Source: Cristatella mucedo (Eukaryota > Bryozoa > Phylactolaemata > Cristatellidae). From it: a stretch of DNA of 64,000 nt. The DNA is taken from NCBI GenBank assembly GCA_009760855.2, contig WPIO01000113.1, positions 382,001 to 446,000 of the forward strand. The letters run 5' to 3'. How positions within the stretch are numbered: position 1 is the first letter of the stretch; every line of letters begins with the position of its first letter. Of this stretch, positions 31,890-42,556 are shown piece after piece. Under the pieces are notes generated by a model. The model searched no databases, was not told where the DNA came from, and worked only from the letters and a program-made list of their open reading frames with translations. The position numbers were made by a program, and so were the translations under genes.

Positions 31890-31955
31890 CACCTTGGTCT
31901 CGTGGGGGGGGGGAGGGGGAGCACCTTAACCACTGGGCCAAATCAGTGCCACGGT
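31890..31955 (-). mobile_element. Possible head of the L2-tailed SINE
   Basis: GAGCACCTTAACCACTGGGC, on the minus strand, is the A-box region found in the SINE copies at 21,430 and 51,190. Confidence 0.4.
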
Positions 31956-31999
31956 TGTTGAGCTGGACACCAACTCTTAAGCAGCCTGTGGCTGAGCCA

Positions 32000-32165
32000 G
32001 GAAGACCTGGAAGTGGTGTGTGAAATTTCTTGTCGGAATGCATCGCGAATGCATGGCCCAGCTTGGCTGTGGTGCCCCTACCTGTGTGAGCAAGCTCGAA
32101 TTTCGTTGTATCACTTCGGTAAATGAGGGTCGTCTTGTCTTTGGAGCTGACGTGTGCATGATGCT
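32000..32165 (-). mobile_element. LINE-E fragment
   Basis: Parallels 60,060-60,290: a GGAAGACCTGGAAG block, a TTTCTTGTCGGAATGCATCG block, GGTGCCCCTACCTGTG and CACTTCGGTAAATG. The better copy at 60 kb translates on the minus strand as a LINE C-terminal segment (RDTIDELVNAF, LLDLPAYAMHRVLKVW). Confidence 0.55.
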
Positions 32166-32262
32166 GGCTGTATGCTCCCAAAGCCTGAAACTCACTCCCG
32201 ACTTACGTCACGACATCCCTGACTTGACCATATTTAAAAGAAGCTGAAAACGCACCAAGAAT
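32166..32262 (+). mobile_element. L2-A ORF2 C-terminal scrap
   Basis: GTATGCTCCCAAAGCCTGAA through CATATTTAAAAGAAGCTGAAA match the codons for SYAPKAWNSLPTCVTTSPDL and following. No 3' UTR follows. Confidence 0.75.
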
Positions 32263-32339
32263 GCACCAAAGCTGCCACTACAATTTGTTTCGATCGTGAC
32301 TTAGCACTAGTAAAATTGGTGCAAGCCAGCCAGGCTTGC

Positions 32340-32455
32340 CATATGTCCCTGCAGAAAGGTGCTTAAAAACCAGGGCAAGCCCTGGGGCACATTCGAAGCG
32401 CCTGGACAGAGGTTAAGTCTTCTGAGAGCACCATGCAAATGAATCATTTTTTATT
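32340..32455 (+). mobile_element. SINE remnant with L2-type hairpin tail
   Basis: A degenerate tRNA-like head (CAGGGCAAGCCCTGGGGC) runs into GAAGCGCCTGGACAGAGG, TTAAGTCTTCTGAGAGC and CATGCAAATGAATC. It is the same arrangement as at 21,425. Confidence 0.65.
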
Positions 32456-32900
32456 GCTGAAAATGTACCTGCTTTAGTGGTTTCTGAAAACTTTCAGCCT
32501 TACGGCGTAATTGCTAACTCAAGTTAAGCATACCAATCTTGATTTCAAGCAATTCCTCGTTTCAATGGACTTTACTACTGATGGCTGAGCTAGTTTAGCA
32601 TGTTTACAGACTTGAACCAACCTGTAGCTTAACGTTCTGGCGGTACACACGCGACGACACGGAAACACCGAGGGAGCTTTAATAACCGTGTATCCGGCTA
32701 GCGAAGCTAACTGCCATTGGCCCCTCCGACTGCCCTTCCAGTCCGCTTGCCCCATCCTGTCAGCCACTGGTCGGCTGCCACGAGCATCAAGCCAGCGAAG
32801 CCAGAGTGCAGTGACTTGAGTACCGACGCACTTTTCGACCAAACAAGCTAGTCTTACTTAACTGGCTGTGCTGCGACGACGCAGGTGCCACGTCTGGCCA
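32456..32900. other. No recognisable gene
   Basis: Short open frames only. It may include the diverged central part of the hAT copy that becomes recognisable at 32,902. Confidence 0.4.
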
Positions 32901-33468
32901 CTTGTCAGGTGTCCAAAAGAGAATACTGTTCAGAAATGAGAAGGCAATTTTTGTAAATTGGCAATCACAGCTTGAGTCTGGCAGGAGATCGTGCACCAAG
33001 TCAATATTCCGTTGGCATTACGTTTTTGGAATAATAGAGAGCACCTTGTTATTCTTTTCAATATCAAATCTGAGGTGGGAAAAACTGAAGAAAGTCTTAG
33101 CCATCACAATCAAACGTGACTCTGCAACAAGGTGGAGCGAAAGAATAGAGGCTGTGAAAGCTTATCAATGAAGGACTGAATAGCTTTGTAAGCCTTTTGG
33201 AGCAACTGTCTGAGGACACATATAGAATACTTGAAGCAAGAAGTGAAGCTGGCAGTATCTTACATTGTAACTTGGACTTGAACTTTATGGCTCTGTTGCC
33301 ATTTTGGCACAGCATTCTAAGGAAGATTGAACGCATTAGGAAAAGACTGCAGGATCCCAAGACGAACTTCAAAAAGCCCATTGTGACCTCCATTTTCTTG
33401 AGATTGAGTTGTCAAGACTTCGAGGAGGCCTGTGCCAAGAATCGCTACTAGACGCTAAAAATGCAACG

Positions 33469-35341
33469 GAGCAGCTCTCAGGCTAGCCGCGATATTAGCC
33501 CTTGCCTTAGTGGGCCTAACTAGGGTAGCTGGAGCAACCGTAGCGGGCGGACTAGCCAAGAAGAATTGGGTAGGGGGGGGGACACATTAGTTAAACCGGG
33601 AGCGGAGCGAGGCGTCAGTTGACAGCGAGATCCGCTTAGGTTAGAATGGAGCTTGGGTAGACAAAGAGCGGTCAGGATGTGGTCCGACTACTGTGCTCCA
33701 CTAGACAAAGAGCTAAAGGATGGCAAACTGGCGGAGGAGCCATCTAATAAATTACAGGCAAATGCGAATAGGCGGATGACGGACACCGAGAGCTAGGGTC
33801 CGACAAAAATAGCAGCTACGCTCAAGGTCAAGAGGCGGGGAGAGAGAGAGAGAGATAAACGAGACGACTGACAGAGCTCAAGGCTGCAGCTTCGGCAGTC
33901 GATGCGAGACTACGCTTCAAGAGCACGAGAGGCACACCTACGGCGACGGACAGCTAAGTGCAACTTAGACTGTGCAGTTGTGTTCTGCCGGCTACTCAGT
34001 TAGCCGCTCGTATCTTGGGGTGCTGCAGCGACGCGCGCATAGGGTAGTTAGTTATACTCGGACTTCTGGAGTTCGCGCAGTTAACTCCGTCGGTCCGGCA
34101 CACACCGCGTAAACGCGTAGGGTAGTTATTATAGACGAGCTTCGGGAGTTCGCGCAGGTAACTCCGTCGGACCGATGCGCGCCCGCGTAAAGCGCTTGCG
34201 CCGGCGCGTAACCACTACTAACAGGCCCACAATAAACTATTGCTTTCGGCACCCATTTGTGGCCGCCTGTGTTTTAACCGCATCGCAGCACTGCATCACA
34301 CAGTCCACCGGTAGAGAACCGGGGGACGAGCTTGTCTGCGCGGTTACAAAAGGAGATATGAGTTGTGGAAGTTGCAGCTGAATGAAGAATCCACCGAAGG
34401 ACACAGATGCCTGGAAAACTCTCTCAAGATGTTGGTCTCTCGGCAGAGGAGATTTTAAGAATAATGTAGGACAAAATAGACTTGTAACCACAAAAGCGTT
34501 TCGTCCCCCTGCTCTATACCGGTGGGTGATATAATGCAGCGCTGCAGTGCGGTTAAACTACAAGCGGCCACAACTGGGCACCGAAAGCGACAGTTTTCGG
34601 CCTGATTAGTAGTGGTTACGCTCCGGCGCAAGCGCTTTTTGCGGTTCGAACTGGACCGACGGAATTAACTGCGTGACTTCCGAAGCCCGAGTATAATAAA
34701 CTACCCAACGCGCCACTAGCGATGGTTCCGACCACGAAGGCGGAGTGCTACAGCACCCCAAGATACGAGCAGCTATCCGAGCAGCCGGCAGAACGCAACT
34801 GCGAAGTTTAAGTTGCACTTAGCTGTTCGTTACAGTAGATTCGACTCTCGAAGCGTAGTCTCTCATCGACCACGGAAGCTGCAGCCTCGAGCTCTGTCAG
34901 CAGTCTACCTTATTCTCTCTCTCTCCCCCTCTCTCTCTCTCCCTCTGAACTCCTGACCTCGCGCGTGGCTGCTATTTTCTCGGACCCCACTCTTGGCGTC
35001 CGTTCTCAGGCATATTTATTTCCGCCTGTAATTTTTATTTGATAGCTCCTGCGCCAGCTTGCCATCCTCTAGTTCTACGTCTACTCAAGCACATTAGTCG
35101 CTGTACAGCCTGACCGCATCGTCTGCACTAGGCTCCATTCTAACTTTAGTGGGCCTACACCCGGTGTCCTCGTCGAACCCACTAGCGAGCACATTAGTCG
35201 ACCCATCTCCTAACCGCCTGCAAACCACAAAGCTCCATTCTAACCTGAGCTAGGTGGACCAGGAGCCGGGTCTGTACTAAGTGCCCTAGTCAAACCCACC
35301 AAGGCAAGGGCTCGTATCGCGACTAAACTGAGAGCTGCCCC
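33469..35341. mobile_element. Inverted-repeat (foldback-like) element inside hAT copy 1
   Basis: Two arms of about 840-870 bp are reverse complements: left 33,469-34,340, right 34,505-35,341, spacer about 165 bp. The outer ends share GCAGCTCTCAG and its complement. Further inward both arms share TTAGAATGGAGCT, the block around AGGATGGCAAACTGGC, a GA/CT tract, TATCTTGGGGTGCTG (complement CAGCACCCCAAGATA), GTGGCCGCCTGTG (complement), and CACCGGTA followed by GGGGGACGA. The arms differ by indels; the left one carries an extra internal repeat. No transposase ORF lies inside, so it is non-autonomous. The type (FB-like versus two inverted solo LTRs) is undetermined. Confidence 0.82.
34035..34200. 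repeat. Tandem duplication (about 80 bp, 2 units) in the left arm
   Basis: Each unit holds GTAGGGTAGTTA, then GGAGTTCGCGCAG and TAACTCCGTCGG. The right arm has the corresponding block only once (34,640-34,710, reversed). Confidence 0.75.
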
Positions 35342-35799
35342 AGTGCAGGCTATCTCCGACAAGAAATTGCAACTAAGTTTTCCCGAGTCACAGGTCTTGA
35401 TGCCAAATTTGGTTTCTTTTTGGAATTTCAGAAGCATCTGAAGACATTTGACCAGACCAAACTCCGCCGGTATTCTTCGACGTCGATGGAACGGAGCTGT
35501 ACAACGAAATATGTGACCGTTTAATGCTTCTTGCTACACACGACACTACTCGGCACTATAAACACCGCTGGAACTCAGTATGTCTTTGATTGTCAGCTAT
35601 GGAGAAGATGTGTTTCCTAATTTGAGAGTTGCCGTGCAAGATCTTCTCATCATAGCTGAATCAGTTGCCAGTTGTGAACGTTTAGCAAGCTGAAGATAAT
35701 CCTGACTTATGTGAGGGCATCAATGGGTCAAGATCGACTCTCTGATTTGGCCTTGTTAGGCATAGAGTCGCTTTCAGATTGCGACAGAAGCTAGAAGCC

Positions 35800-36548
35800 A
35801 ACTTAAGATTTTCAGTGCATGCAAACAGAGCAGCTACTACGACGGACAAGTGGGAGTTGTTTTGGGCTTGCCTTTCAGCATGTTTTCTTCTTGGGGGAAT
35901 GTTGCTATCCAATTCGCCGCACCACCGCATTGCGTTTAGCGAGAGCTCTTGTAAGTGGTAAATGTTCTGACACTGACTCGACACGTCACCTTATTCAACC
36001 GAAAATAGTTTTGCGGGTCTTATTTAACCGTGTCAGTGTGGATAGATTTACTGGTTACCGTAATATTAACCTGATTATATATTTTATAGGACAGATTACA
36101 AAACTGCAGTTAACGTAAACGACATGACTTCAAGGGAGAGCTACATAAATCGGTAGTCTTAGTTCGACTGGCTTAAGGGGTATGAATAGGCGAACCAGAC
36201 TGCGGCCTCTATAACTAAAACTCGACTGACTATGACGTGCACAGGGCCGGAAACTCAGCCCTGCATGGCGGCTACAGCTCAGGAGGCTGAGGCACGAGCA
36301 GACGTCAAAGCTTCAATGATTGCGACTACTAACAGAAATGTGACAACAGCTAAAACTGAAATGAAAATGCAGGCACACTGTCCGCCATTCCAGCAGCAGA
36401 CAGAAGATGCTGCAGCAGACTTTAACGAGTTTCTAGAACGCAGACCTTGGCGTATGGCCTGTCAAGATTGTAGACGTCACGCGGGTGTACTTGGCGCCTG
36501 CAGATTGCACTCCAGATCTGTTCATGCAGCCGATAGAAAAACCAAGAA
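35800..36548. other. No firmly recognised gene; open frame 36,232-36,666
   Basis: The plus-strand frame 36,232-36,666 (144 codons, ATG) encodes a hydrophilic stretch (QAHCPPFQQQTEDAAADFNE) running into the hAT N-terminal zone. It may be the disordered N-terminus of hAT copy 2, but no domain proves it. Confidence 0.35.
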
Positions 36549-37207
36549 GTGCTCACGCGAACTGTTCAAAGCAATGCGTCCACTGTCGGACGAACCGATC
36601 GACCGTGTGTTGACCTTTGCTATATACCATCTCAGCTTTGTCTATTTCGCTTTCCATGTAGGCTGATGCCACCGGAAGTTGTAACCTTCGGCACAAAAGG
36701 TTTTTGCAACTGGAGCCATAGCGAGCGCAAACAAATCGTGGAGTACAGGGTCAGTTCAGGGTCAGCTCTAGTCATTGAGGCTCCGCGATTAAACTGCCAA
36801 CACTCCGTCTTCCAGCAAACATGCTTATCGGGCACTATTGACGTGAAGTGACAAACAATGCGAGCATCGATGTGACGTTCTCTGGCGGTTATTTAAAGCT
36901 GATTCATTTTTTCTCAACGTGGCCTCGCTTTTAGAGGTGATGACCGAATCTTTGCCTCTCTGCCCGTAGTAGGAATTATATTTGGGAATCTTTTAACTGA
37001 TATACAAGTTTGGTTCATTTATTGTGAAACACCTGCAGAGCCATGCTAACAATGAAAAGGGACTTGCTTCATACAAGTCTGGCAACATCATCAGCAATCA
37101 ACTAGCTCAGGTTGTCGTTCGGATTTAGATCGATGTTCAGTCTGTCAAGTGCCTCTCAATCTTAGTTGATTCGACCCCTGATATGATACACCAGGATCAG
37201 CTGCGGG

Positions 37208-37484
37208 TGTATAGTGTGCGACTGCAGCTTTTGCTGTTGTAATTAGCGAAGCGCCTTGGACACTAATGCCAATGCCTATGGCCAATATTTACGCCATTGA
37301 CTCAACGCCGCGTCAGGCCACTAATGTATGTTATATTTCGTGTCGTCAGCTTCGACTGATCGAGCTATCGTGTATGTGCTCGTTGAGAGTAATAAAAGAG
37401 AGTATCGTTAACCACGCCGTTTACCACACGCTGTCTCCGTGAGACTCCCACTAGAACAGCCGCCGCCGGAGCTACTGTCATACA
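37208..37484 (+). repeat. 5' LTR
   Basis: Direct repeat of 38,919-39,197 with shared GCTGTTGTAATTAG, GCCACTAATG, GATCGAGCT, GAGAGTAATAAA and CCACTAGAACAGCCGCC blocks. The visible substitutions and indels suggest it is not very recent. Confidence 0.85.
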
Positions 37485-37564
37485 ACTGGCAGCAAAGAAT
37501 GATTTACTCGAGCCGAAAAGAGTACTTGAACTTCTATGATCTAGATGAGATGCCCTATATTGAG

Positions 37565-37941
37565 GTGCGAAATGTTTAACGGTGGACCGGACTTTATGCC
37601 TTGGCTTAAGGCTTTAGAAGGCTGTAGCAAGGTTAAAGATTGCTATGCTGCTCTACCATATTGTGCCAGTGTGTCTGGGCGATAACGTGATACACGTATG
37701 GAGTGATCAGCCGGCGAACGTAAATCAAGAGTACCGGAAGCTGCCAAAAGAGTTAATTTTGATCTTCACACGGTTGACGGATGAGGAGGCCGAGCTTGAG
37801 GCCGAGAGCTTTCGGCTGGAGCAGGAGCAGCTCGCCGGAGCCGAGACCGGGACAAAGCTAGGTGATGAGCCAGCTTCATCACCGGTCGATCCCACCGTCA
37901 ACTGCCCGCAAGAACCAGACAGACGAGCTGAGTGTATTTAG
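37565..37941 (+). pseudogene. gag-like remnant of the LTR retrotransposon
   Basis: A stretch near 37,570 reads FNGGPDFMPWLKALEG. A shifted ATG frame at 37,645-37,941 follows with LLYHIVPVCLGDNVI and an acidic Glu-rich tail (TDEEAELEAESFRLEQEQL). The position after the primer-binding site and the general look fit a gypsy-type gag core, but no zinc knuckle is seen and the frame is broken. Confidence 0.5.
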
Positions 37942-38918
37942 CTGCCGAAGCTATCCTGCAGCAATACCGGTGGAGGAAGCAGGTATGGGACCACTTCCGA
38001 CATAGTAGCCACAGCAACCGAAAAGCGCCAGAACAACCTAAGTTCGCAGCAGCAGCCGGAGACGAAGGAGGTGCAGCACGTGACGGCTTCCAGAGGCAAG
38101 GCAGTGGTCAGCGGCGAGGCGATAGTAGCCTGTGACGAGGCACACGCGGCCTAAGCAAGTGACGCCTCGGCAGCGAAGCCCAGCAGCGAGAGCGTCGTAG
38201 TGACGACGGAGAGCATCTCAGCGGCCGCCGAGAGCAGTGCCGAGAGCCTCCCGGTGGTGAAGAGCACCTGCACGAGCGTCTCGGCACAGAGCCCGGAGGA
38301 GCACCCCAAGATATCAGTGGCAAGGCGTTAGTAGCCTTCGACGAGGTGCAGGCTGTCCACGAGCGAAGCAGCGAGAGCTTCGCTGTGGCGAAGCACAGCA
38401 GCGAGAGAGTTTCGGAGGCGAAGAGCACCTTCGAGAGCGCCTCGCCATTACAGAGCGCAGAGCAGCACAGCTTCGAGATCGACTCGGCGGAGTGGAACTC
38501 CGAGAACGGGAGGCCACAATGAGCCGGAGTGTTTTTCGCAGGGCGGGATCGGCCGGCGATGAGAGCATGAGACCGGCCATCGGGGCTCGAGCGGAGGTGA
38601 CCTGGGGGAACCACCTGACAGTGGGAGCGGTGCCCCAGCTGCTCCTGAAGCTGGACAGAATCTATGACTGGCTGCTCGCAAGGGGCAGAGCTGATGTTCG
38701 CCGCCTGCGGGTGGCTGTCGCGTAGCCTGCACCCCACCCGAGCCGGTTGGAGCTGGTTAATGTTGAATTAATATCCTGACTGAGCCCGAACTACGCATGA
38801 GCAAGCAGCAGAGGAGAGCGAGGGGAGCCAATGGCTACATGACTTTCCAGTCACGAGGGCTGCCCTCTCCCCAGCTAGGGTGGTGGATTATGAAATCTAT
38901 TTTCTATGGGGGAAGGGA

Positions 38919-39197
38919 TGTAGTGTGCGCCTACGGCTTCTGCTGTTGTAATTAGAGAAGCGGACACATTCGCATGCCTCGCCTGTAGCCAATAGTTAGA
39001 AGCCACTGACTAAACGCAGCAGCAGCTGCATCAGGCCACTAATGCATGTTCTATTTCATGTTGTCAGCTGCGATCGATCGAGCTCTCATGTATGTGCCCG
39101 TCGAGAGTAATAAAGGAGAGTCTGGTTTAACGAGAACGTGCGCGCCGTGTCTTCGTGAGACTACCACTAGAACAGCCGCCGGAGCCACTGTCGCACA
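38919..39197 (+). repeat. 3' LTR
   Basis: Pairs with 37,208-37,484. Preceded by the polypurine tract at 38,905-38,918. Confidence 0.85.
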
Positions 39198-40061
39198 ACA
39201 GCTGATTGATTATTCATTACGTGTTGCCATCTGGCTTTGTTGAGTGGTTCCTTACATTTCTACCTCAGCAAGGTCACAAAGATAAAAAGGTTGCAGATAA
39301 TTTACTTCAGATTCTGCTCAGCTGAGGGATCAACATTGACGACTGTTGAGGACAGTCATGTAATAATGCCCCAGAATGAGCGACAAATGCAAAAGTATGC
39401 AGGCTCTTATACGGCAGGTGAGTCCTCATACCGCCTACCAATCCAGTAAAGGCCATTCACGAAGAGTTTGTCCAATCTAAGGAAGCTCTGCAAAAAAAAA
39501 GTTGATCGCGGAAGCATTGTAAGTGGCCGAGTCAGCAGCCCTAGAGGAAGATGAGAACGACAATCCAAGTAGTGCTACAATCTGCAGTAAGATCGAAACT
39601 CAAATGTATTGCTTCGCCATTGATAGTATGCTCAGTAGTGCGTTTTCGAACGCGGAGATCTCACTTTCCTCCGCCTCACGACGAAGGACTGCTAAGGGAA
39701 GCTGTCGTTTATTTTGCTAAATCCGATTAAGAACCGCATCAGATCAACGATGTCGCACGAGCATCTGGACAAGCTTGGCTAGTTGCATATCAAGATTAAT
39801 TTTATGAGAGAAGTTGACTCTGAGTGCATCATCTACGACTTTGCATTACACACATTCGAACCTACGCGTTCGCACTGTGCTAACTGTCAGCAGACAGCAT
39901 GTGGAACGTGCATACATGCACTGCAAAGTTAGAAATTTAAACTTTCACATTTATGGTTAAGAATCAGACGGGCTAACCACTGTTTGTCAATTCTGACGTT
40001 AAAATGTGCGCGTCGGCATTAACGAGTATCCCAGTATTCGGTATTCGAGCCCCTTAACCCT

Positions 40062-40142
40062 AGCAAATGTAAAACGCCTAGAGAGAGATTAAGTTCTCTG
40101 AGGGCGCTTTATCAAGTGAATTATTATTATTATTATTATTAG
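40062..40142 (+). mobile_element. L2-A LINE hairpin tail
   Basis: AGCAAATGTAAAACGCCTAG, GTTCTCTGAGGGCGCTTTAT and (ATT)n only. Confidence 0.9.
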
Positions 40143-40149
40143 GCTGAAA

Positions 40150-40640
40150 CTCAGGGGCATAGAGGAAGAGATTAGCGATAAGGTGCTTGTAATTCCCTAT
40201 TCTGAGCTCAGCTGAAAGCTTTTTGGGAAGGCCCAAAGGCGGAGACAAATCTGTTAAATAAGCCGTATTTTCAAATCACTAATCAATATTAGACTGTTAA
40301 AAGTAAATCCTAGAAATCTTGACTCTTGGCAATGACAACCAACTTAAAAAAACTAATATCCGGTTATCCGTTCGCAATATTTTAGCTAGCTGACTCCAAA
40401 TTTAACACAAAGTAATCCGTTCTGTCCAGAGTACCATTTACTCAAACTGAACTGAAACCGAATAGAAGCGTGCCTCTCATTGGTGACAACCACGGTCTCC
40501 ATCCCTGAGGGTGAAGAATCCGGCAGCTTACCCATAAGAGCCGAGTGGATTTTTAGCCGCCCCGTTCTGGCGTGACAGGCAGCCCTCTCAGGCAGTCCTC
40601 CCCAGGTTTTGCTGGATCTGCTGATGAGCGAGGATACTGG
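40150..40640 (+). repeat. Dispersed repeat D, copy 2
   Basis: Blocks shared with copies 1 and 3: a GAGGAAGAGATTAGCGATA-like block, GAGCTCAGCTGAAAGCTTTT, AATATTAGACTGTTAAAAG, TATCCGGTTATCCGTTCG, and TTCTGTCCAGAGTACC followed by ACTCAAACTGAACT. It runs almost directly into repeat C copy 2. Confidence 0.65.
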
Positions 40641-40667
40641 CCCCCCTCTCTCTCTTTCTTTTTTTGG

Positions 40668-41520
40668 CACCGCATGTCTAAAATGAGCACCGTCTTGATT
40701 TTTGAATCGACGGTGACTGGGAAACTGACAGCAGTCCTACCCGACAGTAACCAACAGGAAGTTGCTGTCGGGCGCGCAGTTTTTCCCTCACGTGGTTCCG
40801 CCTCAGCCGACGCTCCGCTCGCCCGTTGTGCCCTCAGCCGGCCGGTCGGCCCGCGACCGCAGCCTCTCCGCCGCCCCTTGTGGACGCTGCTATCAATATA
40901 TATCTCTCTTCACGCCTTATGCTCCGGAGCGGCGCACCCGAGGCTACTACAAGAGTATGTACGTTCGCCCGCCAGCGTCGCTTGCTTACTATGCAGCCGC
41001 CTTCGCACCCTCGACGCGTACTTGAGAGTTGCGCCGCCTCGGGCACCGCTCTCGGGCACCGCTCTCGGGCACGAGCCCTACAGCCCCAACCCAAAGCACG
41101 AAATAAAAAATCTCTGGTGACATCAAGTTTTCGTCTGTGCAGTGAATTGTAAGAATCCTTTGAAGATTTTCTTACAATCGCGAACGTGTAAGTATATTTG
41201 TCGTAGTTATGGGAGCTCGAACGCGCGGACCACCCAGTTACCTGACTAAGGACGCTAACATCTCAAAACTCACCTCGTACGTCTTTATTATAATGATATA
41301 ATAAATTGATTATGTGACAATGAATGCTAAAACATCGGTCGGAAGAGTCCTATTTCAGGACTAACTGCCAGACAGGCGCCATAACGCGGATTTCAGCCGT
41401 ATAGCAGGCCGCTAGCTGTGCTCGCACAATTCAAGTTCACTTTACGAAGCGCGGTTTTTGTTCACACAGTTAGTAATAATTATTTATAATGTACTATGAG
41501 ATACTCAAATTTGGAGAAAC
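40668..41520 (+). repeat. Dispersed repeat C, copy 2 (3'-truncated)
   Basis: Best-matched 5' end: GTCTAAAATGAGCACCGTCT, then CACGTGGTTCCGCCTCAGCC. A 15-bp tandem around GCACCGCTCTCGG occurs at 41,038-41,068. Copy breaks off near 41,520, before a minus-strand L2-A. The long open frames (40,572-41,120 and others) are not conserved in the other copies. Confidence 0.7.
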
Positions 41521-41539
41521 TCTAGAAATTCAAATGCCC

Positions 41540-41705
41540 AGTAGCGATAAGAAGCTCTCAAGAAAGACTTTGTGATCGACAGTATCAAAAGCTGCTGAGC
41601 GAGTGAGCAAAACAAGCAGAGAGACTACCTAAATCTGTATTCTCTAAGATAATGTTTATGCAACGGAAGCAAAGCTGACTCTGGAGTAAGTAGCTCTGAA
41701 ACTAG
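41540..41705 (-). mobile_element. L2-A LINE, left part split by a nested insertion
   Basis: Reversed RT region (GACTTTGTGATCGACAGTAT, TCAAAAGCTGCTGAGCG). It continues at 42,557-43,320 after the inserted plus-strand copy. Confidence 0.85.
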
Positions 41706-42556
41706 CACGTAAACTCGGTACGAAATCTAGGTGTCATGTCCCAGAGGGACTTTTCATTAGACGACCGCATCAGCTCCACAATCAAGTCTGCCTACTTTCA
41801 GCTACATAATGTTACTAAAATTTGGGCTTGTTTATACTGGGATACCGCATCTAAGTTGGTCCATGCATTTATGACGTCCTATTTTGACTTCTTTAACTCA
41901 CTGCTTGCTGGTCTACCGGCCTGTGCAATCAGGCGGTTACAGCTGGTGCAAAACTCTGCAGTTAGGCTTGTCTGTCGTGAGCGTCGCGGTTGCCACATCA
42001 CACCACCTCTCGCCGACCTGTACTGGTTCCCATTCAAGCAACGCATTCAAGGTTTTGTCACTCACTTTCAGGTCCCTTCATTCTTTGTCTCCAGCATACC
42101 TATAAGATCTACTCCCCACACCAAGCTAAGCATAGTTCCACCTGCTTTTCAGAATCTAAGTGTGCAACTATGCCTCGTCAAACCTCAAATCCTTTGGAGA
42201 CCGTGCCTTTAGTTTGTATGCTCCCAAAGCCGAGAACTATCTTCCGACTTCAATCGCGACATCCCCTGACATGACCACATTTAAAAAGAAGTTAAAAATG
42301 CAACTATTTATCACAGCATTAAGTGGATCCCTGTGATTCTTCTTTTTGTGCTTTTGCATGCTGACACTGTTGCATGCTGCCACGAACCACACTTGCATGA
42401 TGAACCTGTGCATGTCACCCCCTAACTGTGTTATTCTTGTTGTTTATCGAGAATGCAACCACTAACCATTCGATCGTGTTTCCTTTGCGCCAAATGCAAA
42501 ACACCTAGAAAGAGATTGAGTTCTCCGATGTGCTTTATCAAGTGTCATTATTATTA
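41706..42556 (+). mobile_element. L2-A LINE nested in an opposite-strand L2-A
   Basis: Plus-strand copy from CGAAATCTAGGTGTCATGTC (RNLGV) through SLDDRISSTIKSAYFQLHN, LQLVQNSAVRLVCRERRGCH and the 3' UTR to the hairpin and ATTATT at about 42,556. The frame breaks at about 42,050. Confidence 0.92.

Larger units (their letters stand above)
32902..35790 (+). pseudogene. hAT (ZMYM1-like) transposase pseudogene 1, C-terminal half
   Basis: Resembles the DUF4371/ZMYM1-like branch of hAT transposases. Frame 32,902-33,171 gives QKRILFRNEKAIFVNWQSQL and then RWEKLKKVLAITIKRDSATR and WSERIEAVKAYQ. A second frame (33,197-33,451) gives EQLSEDTYRILEARSEAGSI, then LDLNFMALLPFWHSILRKIE. After a 1.9-kb insertion (33,469-35,341) it resumes with FSRVTGLDAKFGFFLEFQKH near 35,370. 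It ends in a hAT dimerisation-type motif near 35,600-35,770 (SYGEDVFPNLRVAVQDLLII, LKIILTYVRASMGQDRLSDL). Frameshifts and the insertion kill it. The active protein would cut and paste its own element. Confidence 0.8.
37208..39197 (+). mobile_element. Internally deleted LTR retrotransposon (probably Ty3/gypsy-like)
   Basis: Two direct LTRs of about 277 and 279 bp (37,208-37,484 and 38,919-39,197) begin TGTA(TA)GTGTGCG, end in ACA, and each contain an AATAAA signal (GAGTAATAAA) near the middle. A primer-binding-site-like ACTGGCAGCAAAGAATG follows the 5' LTR. A polypurine tract (ATGGGGGAAGGGA) ends directly at the 3' LTR. The internal part is only about 1.4 kb and keeps a gag-like remnant but no protease, RT or integrase, so it is non-autonomous. 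It sits inside hAT copy 2. CAGCTG occurs at both flanks but is offset by a few bases on the left, so the target duplication is uncertain. Confidence 0.85.
36549..39870 (+). pseudogene. hAT (ZMYM1-like) transposase pseudogene 2
   Basis: N-terminal to C-terminal pieces in order. A TTF-type zinc-finger-like region (36,630-36,850: FGTKGFCNWSHSERKQIVEY) comes first. A DUF4371-like region (36,920-37,207: AFRGDDRIF, VGIIFGNLLTDIQVWFIYCE, then LSILVDSTPDMIHQDQL) follows. An LTR retrotransposon (37,208-39,197) interrupts, and then FIRYVLPSGFVEWFLTFLPQ and GINIDDC resume at 39,210-39,340. A dimerisation-like end (PIKNRIRSTMSHEHLDKLG, REVDSECIIYDFALHTF) lies near 39,720-39,870. Many stops and frameshifts. 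It overlaps copy 1 only in the C-terminal motif, so these are two independent insertions on the same strand. Confidence 0.8.

Noticed and set aside
36270-36300. Alu-like CAGGAGGCTGAGGCA
   Set aside because: A short chance match with no Alu body; the other repeats are not primate.
38108-38737. 209-codon minus-strand ORF in the LTR element
   Set aside because: Low-complexity Ser/Arg/Cys sequence opposite a GC-rich internal region of a plus-strand retroelement; no motif.
40572-41152. 182-, 108- and 87-codon ORFs in repeat C copy 2
   Set aside because: The frames are not preserved in the three other copies.
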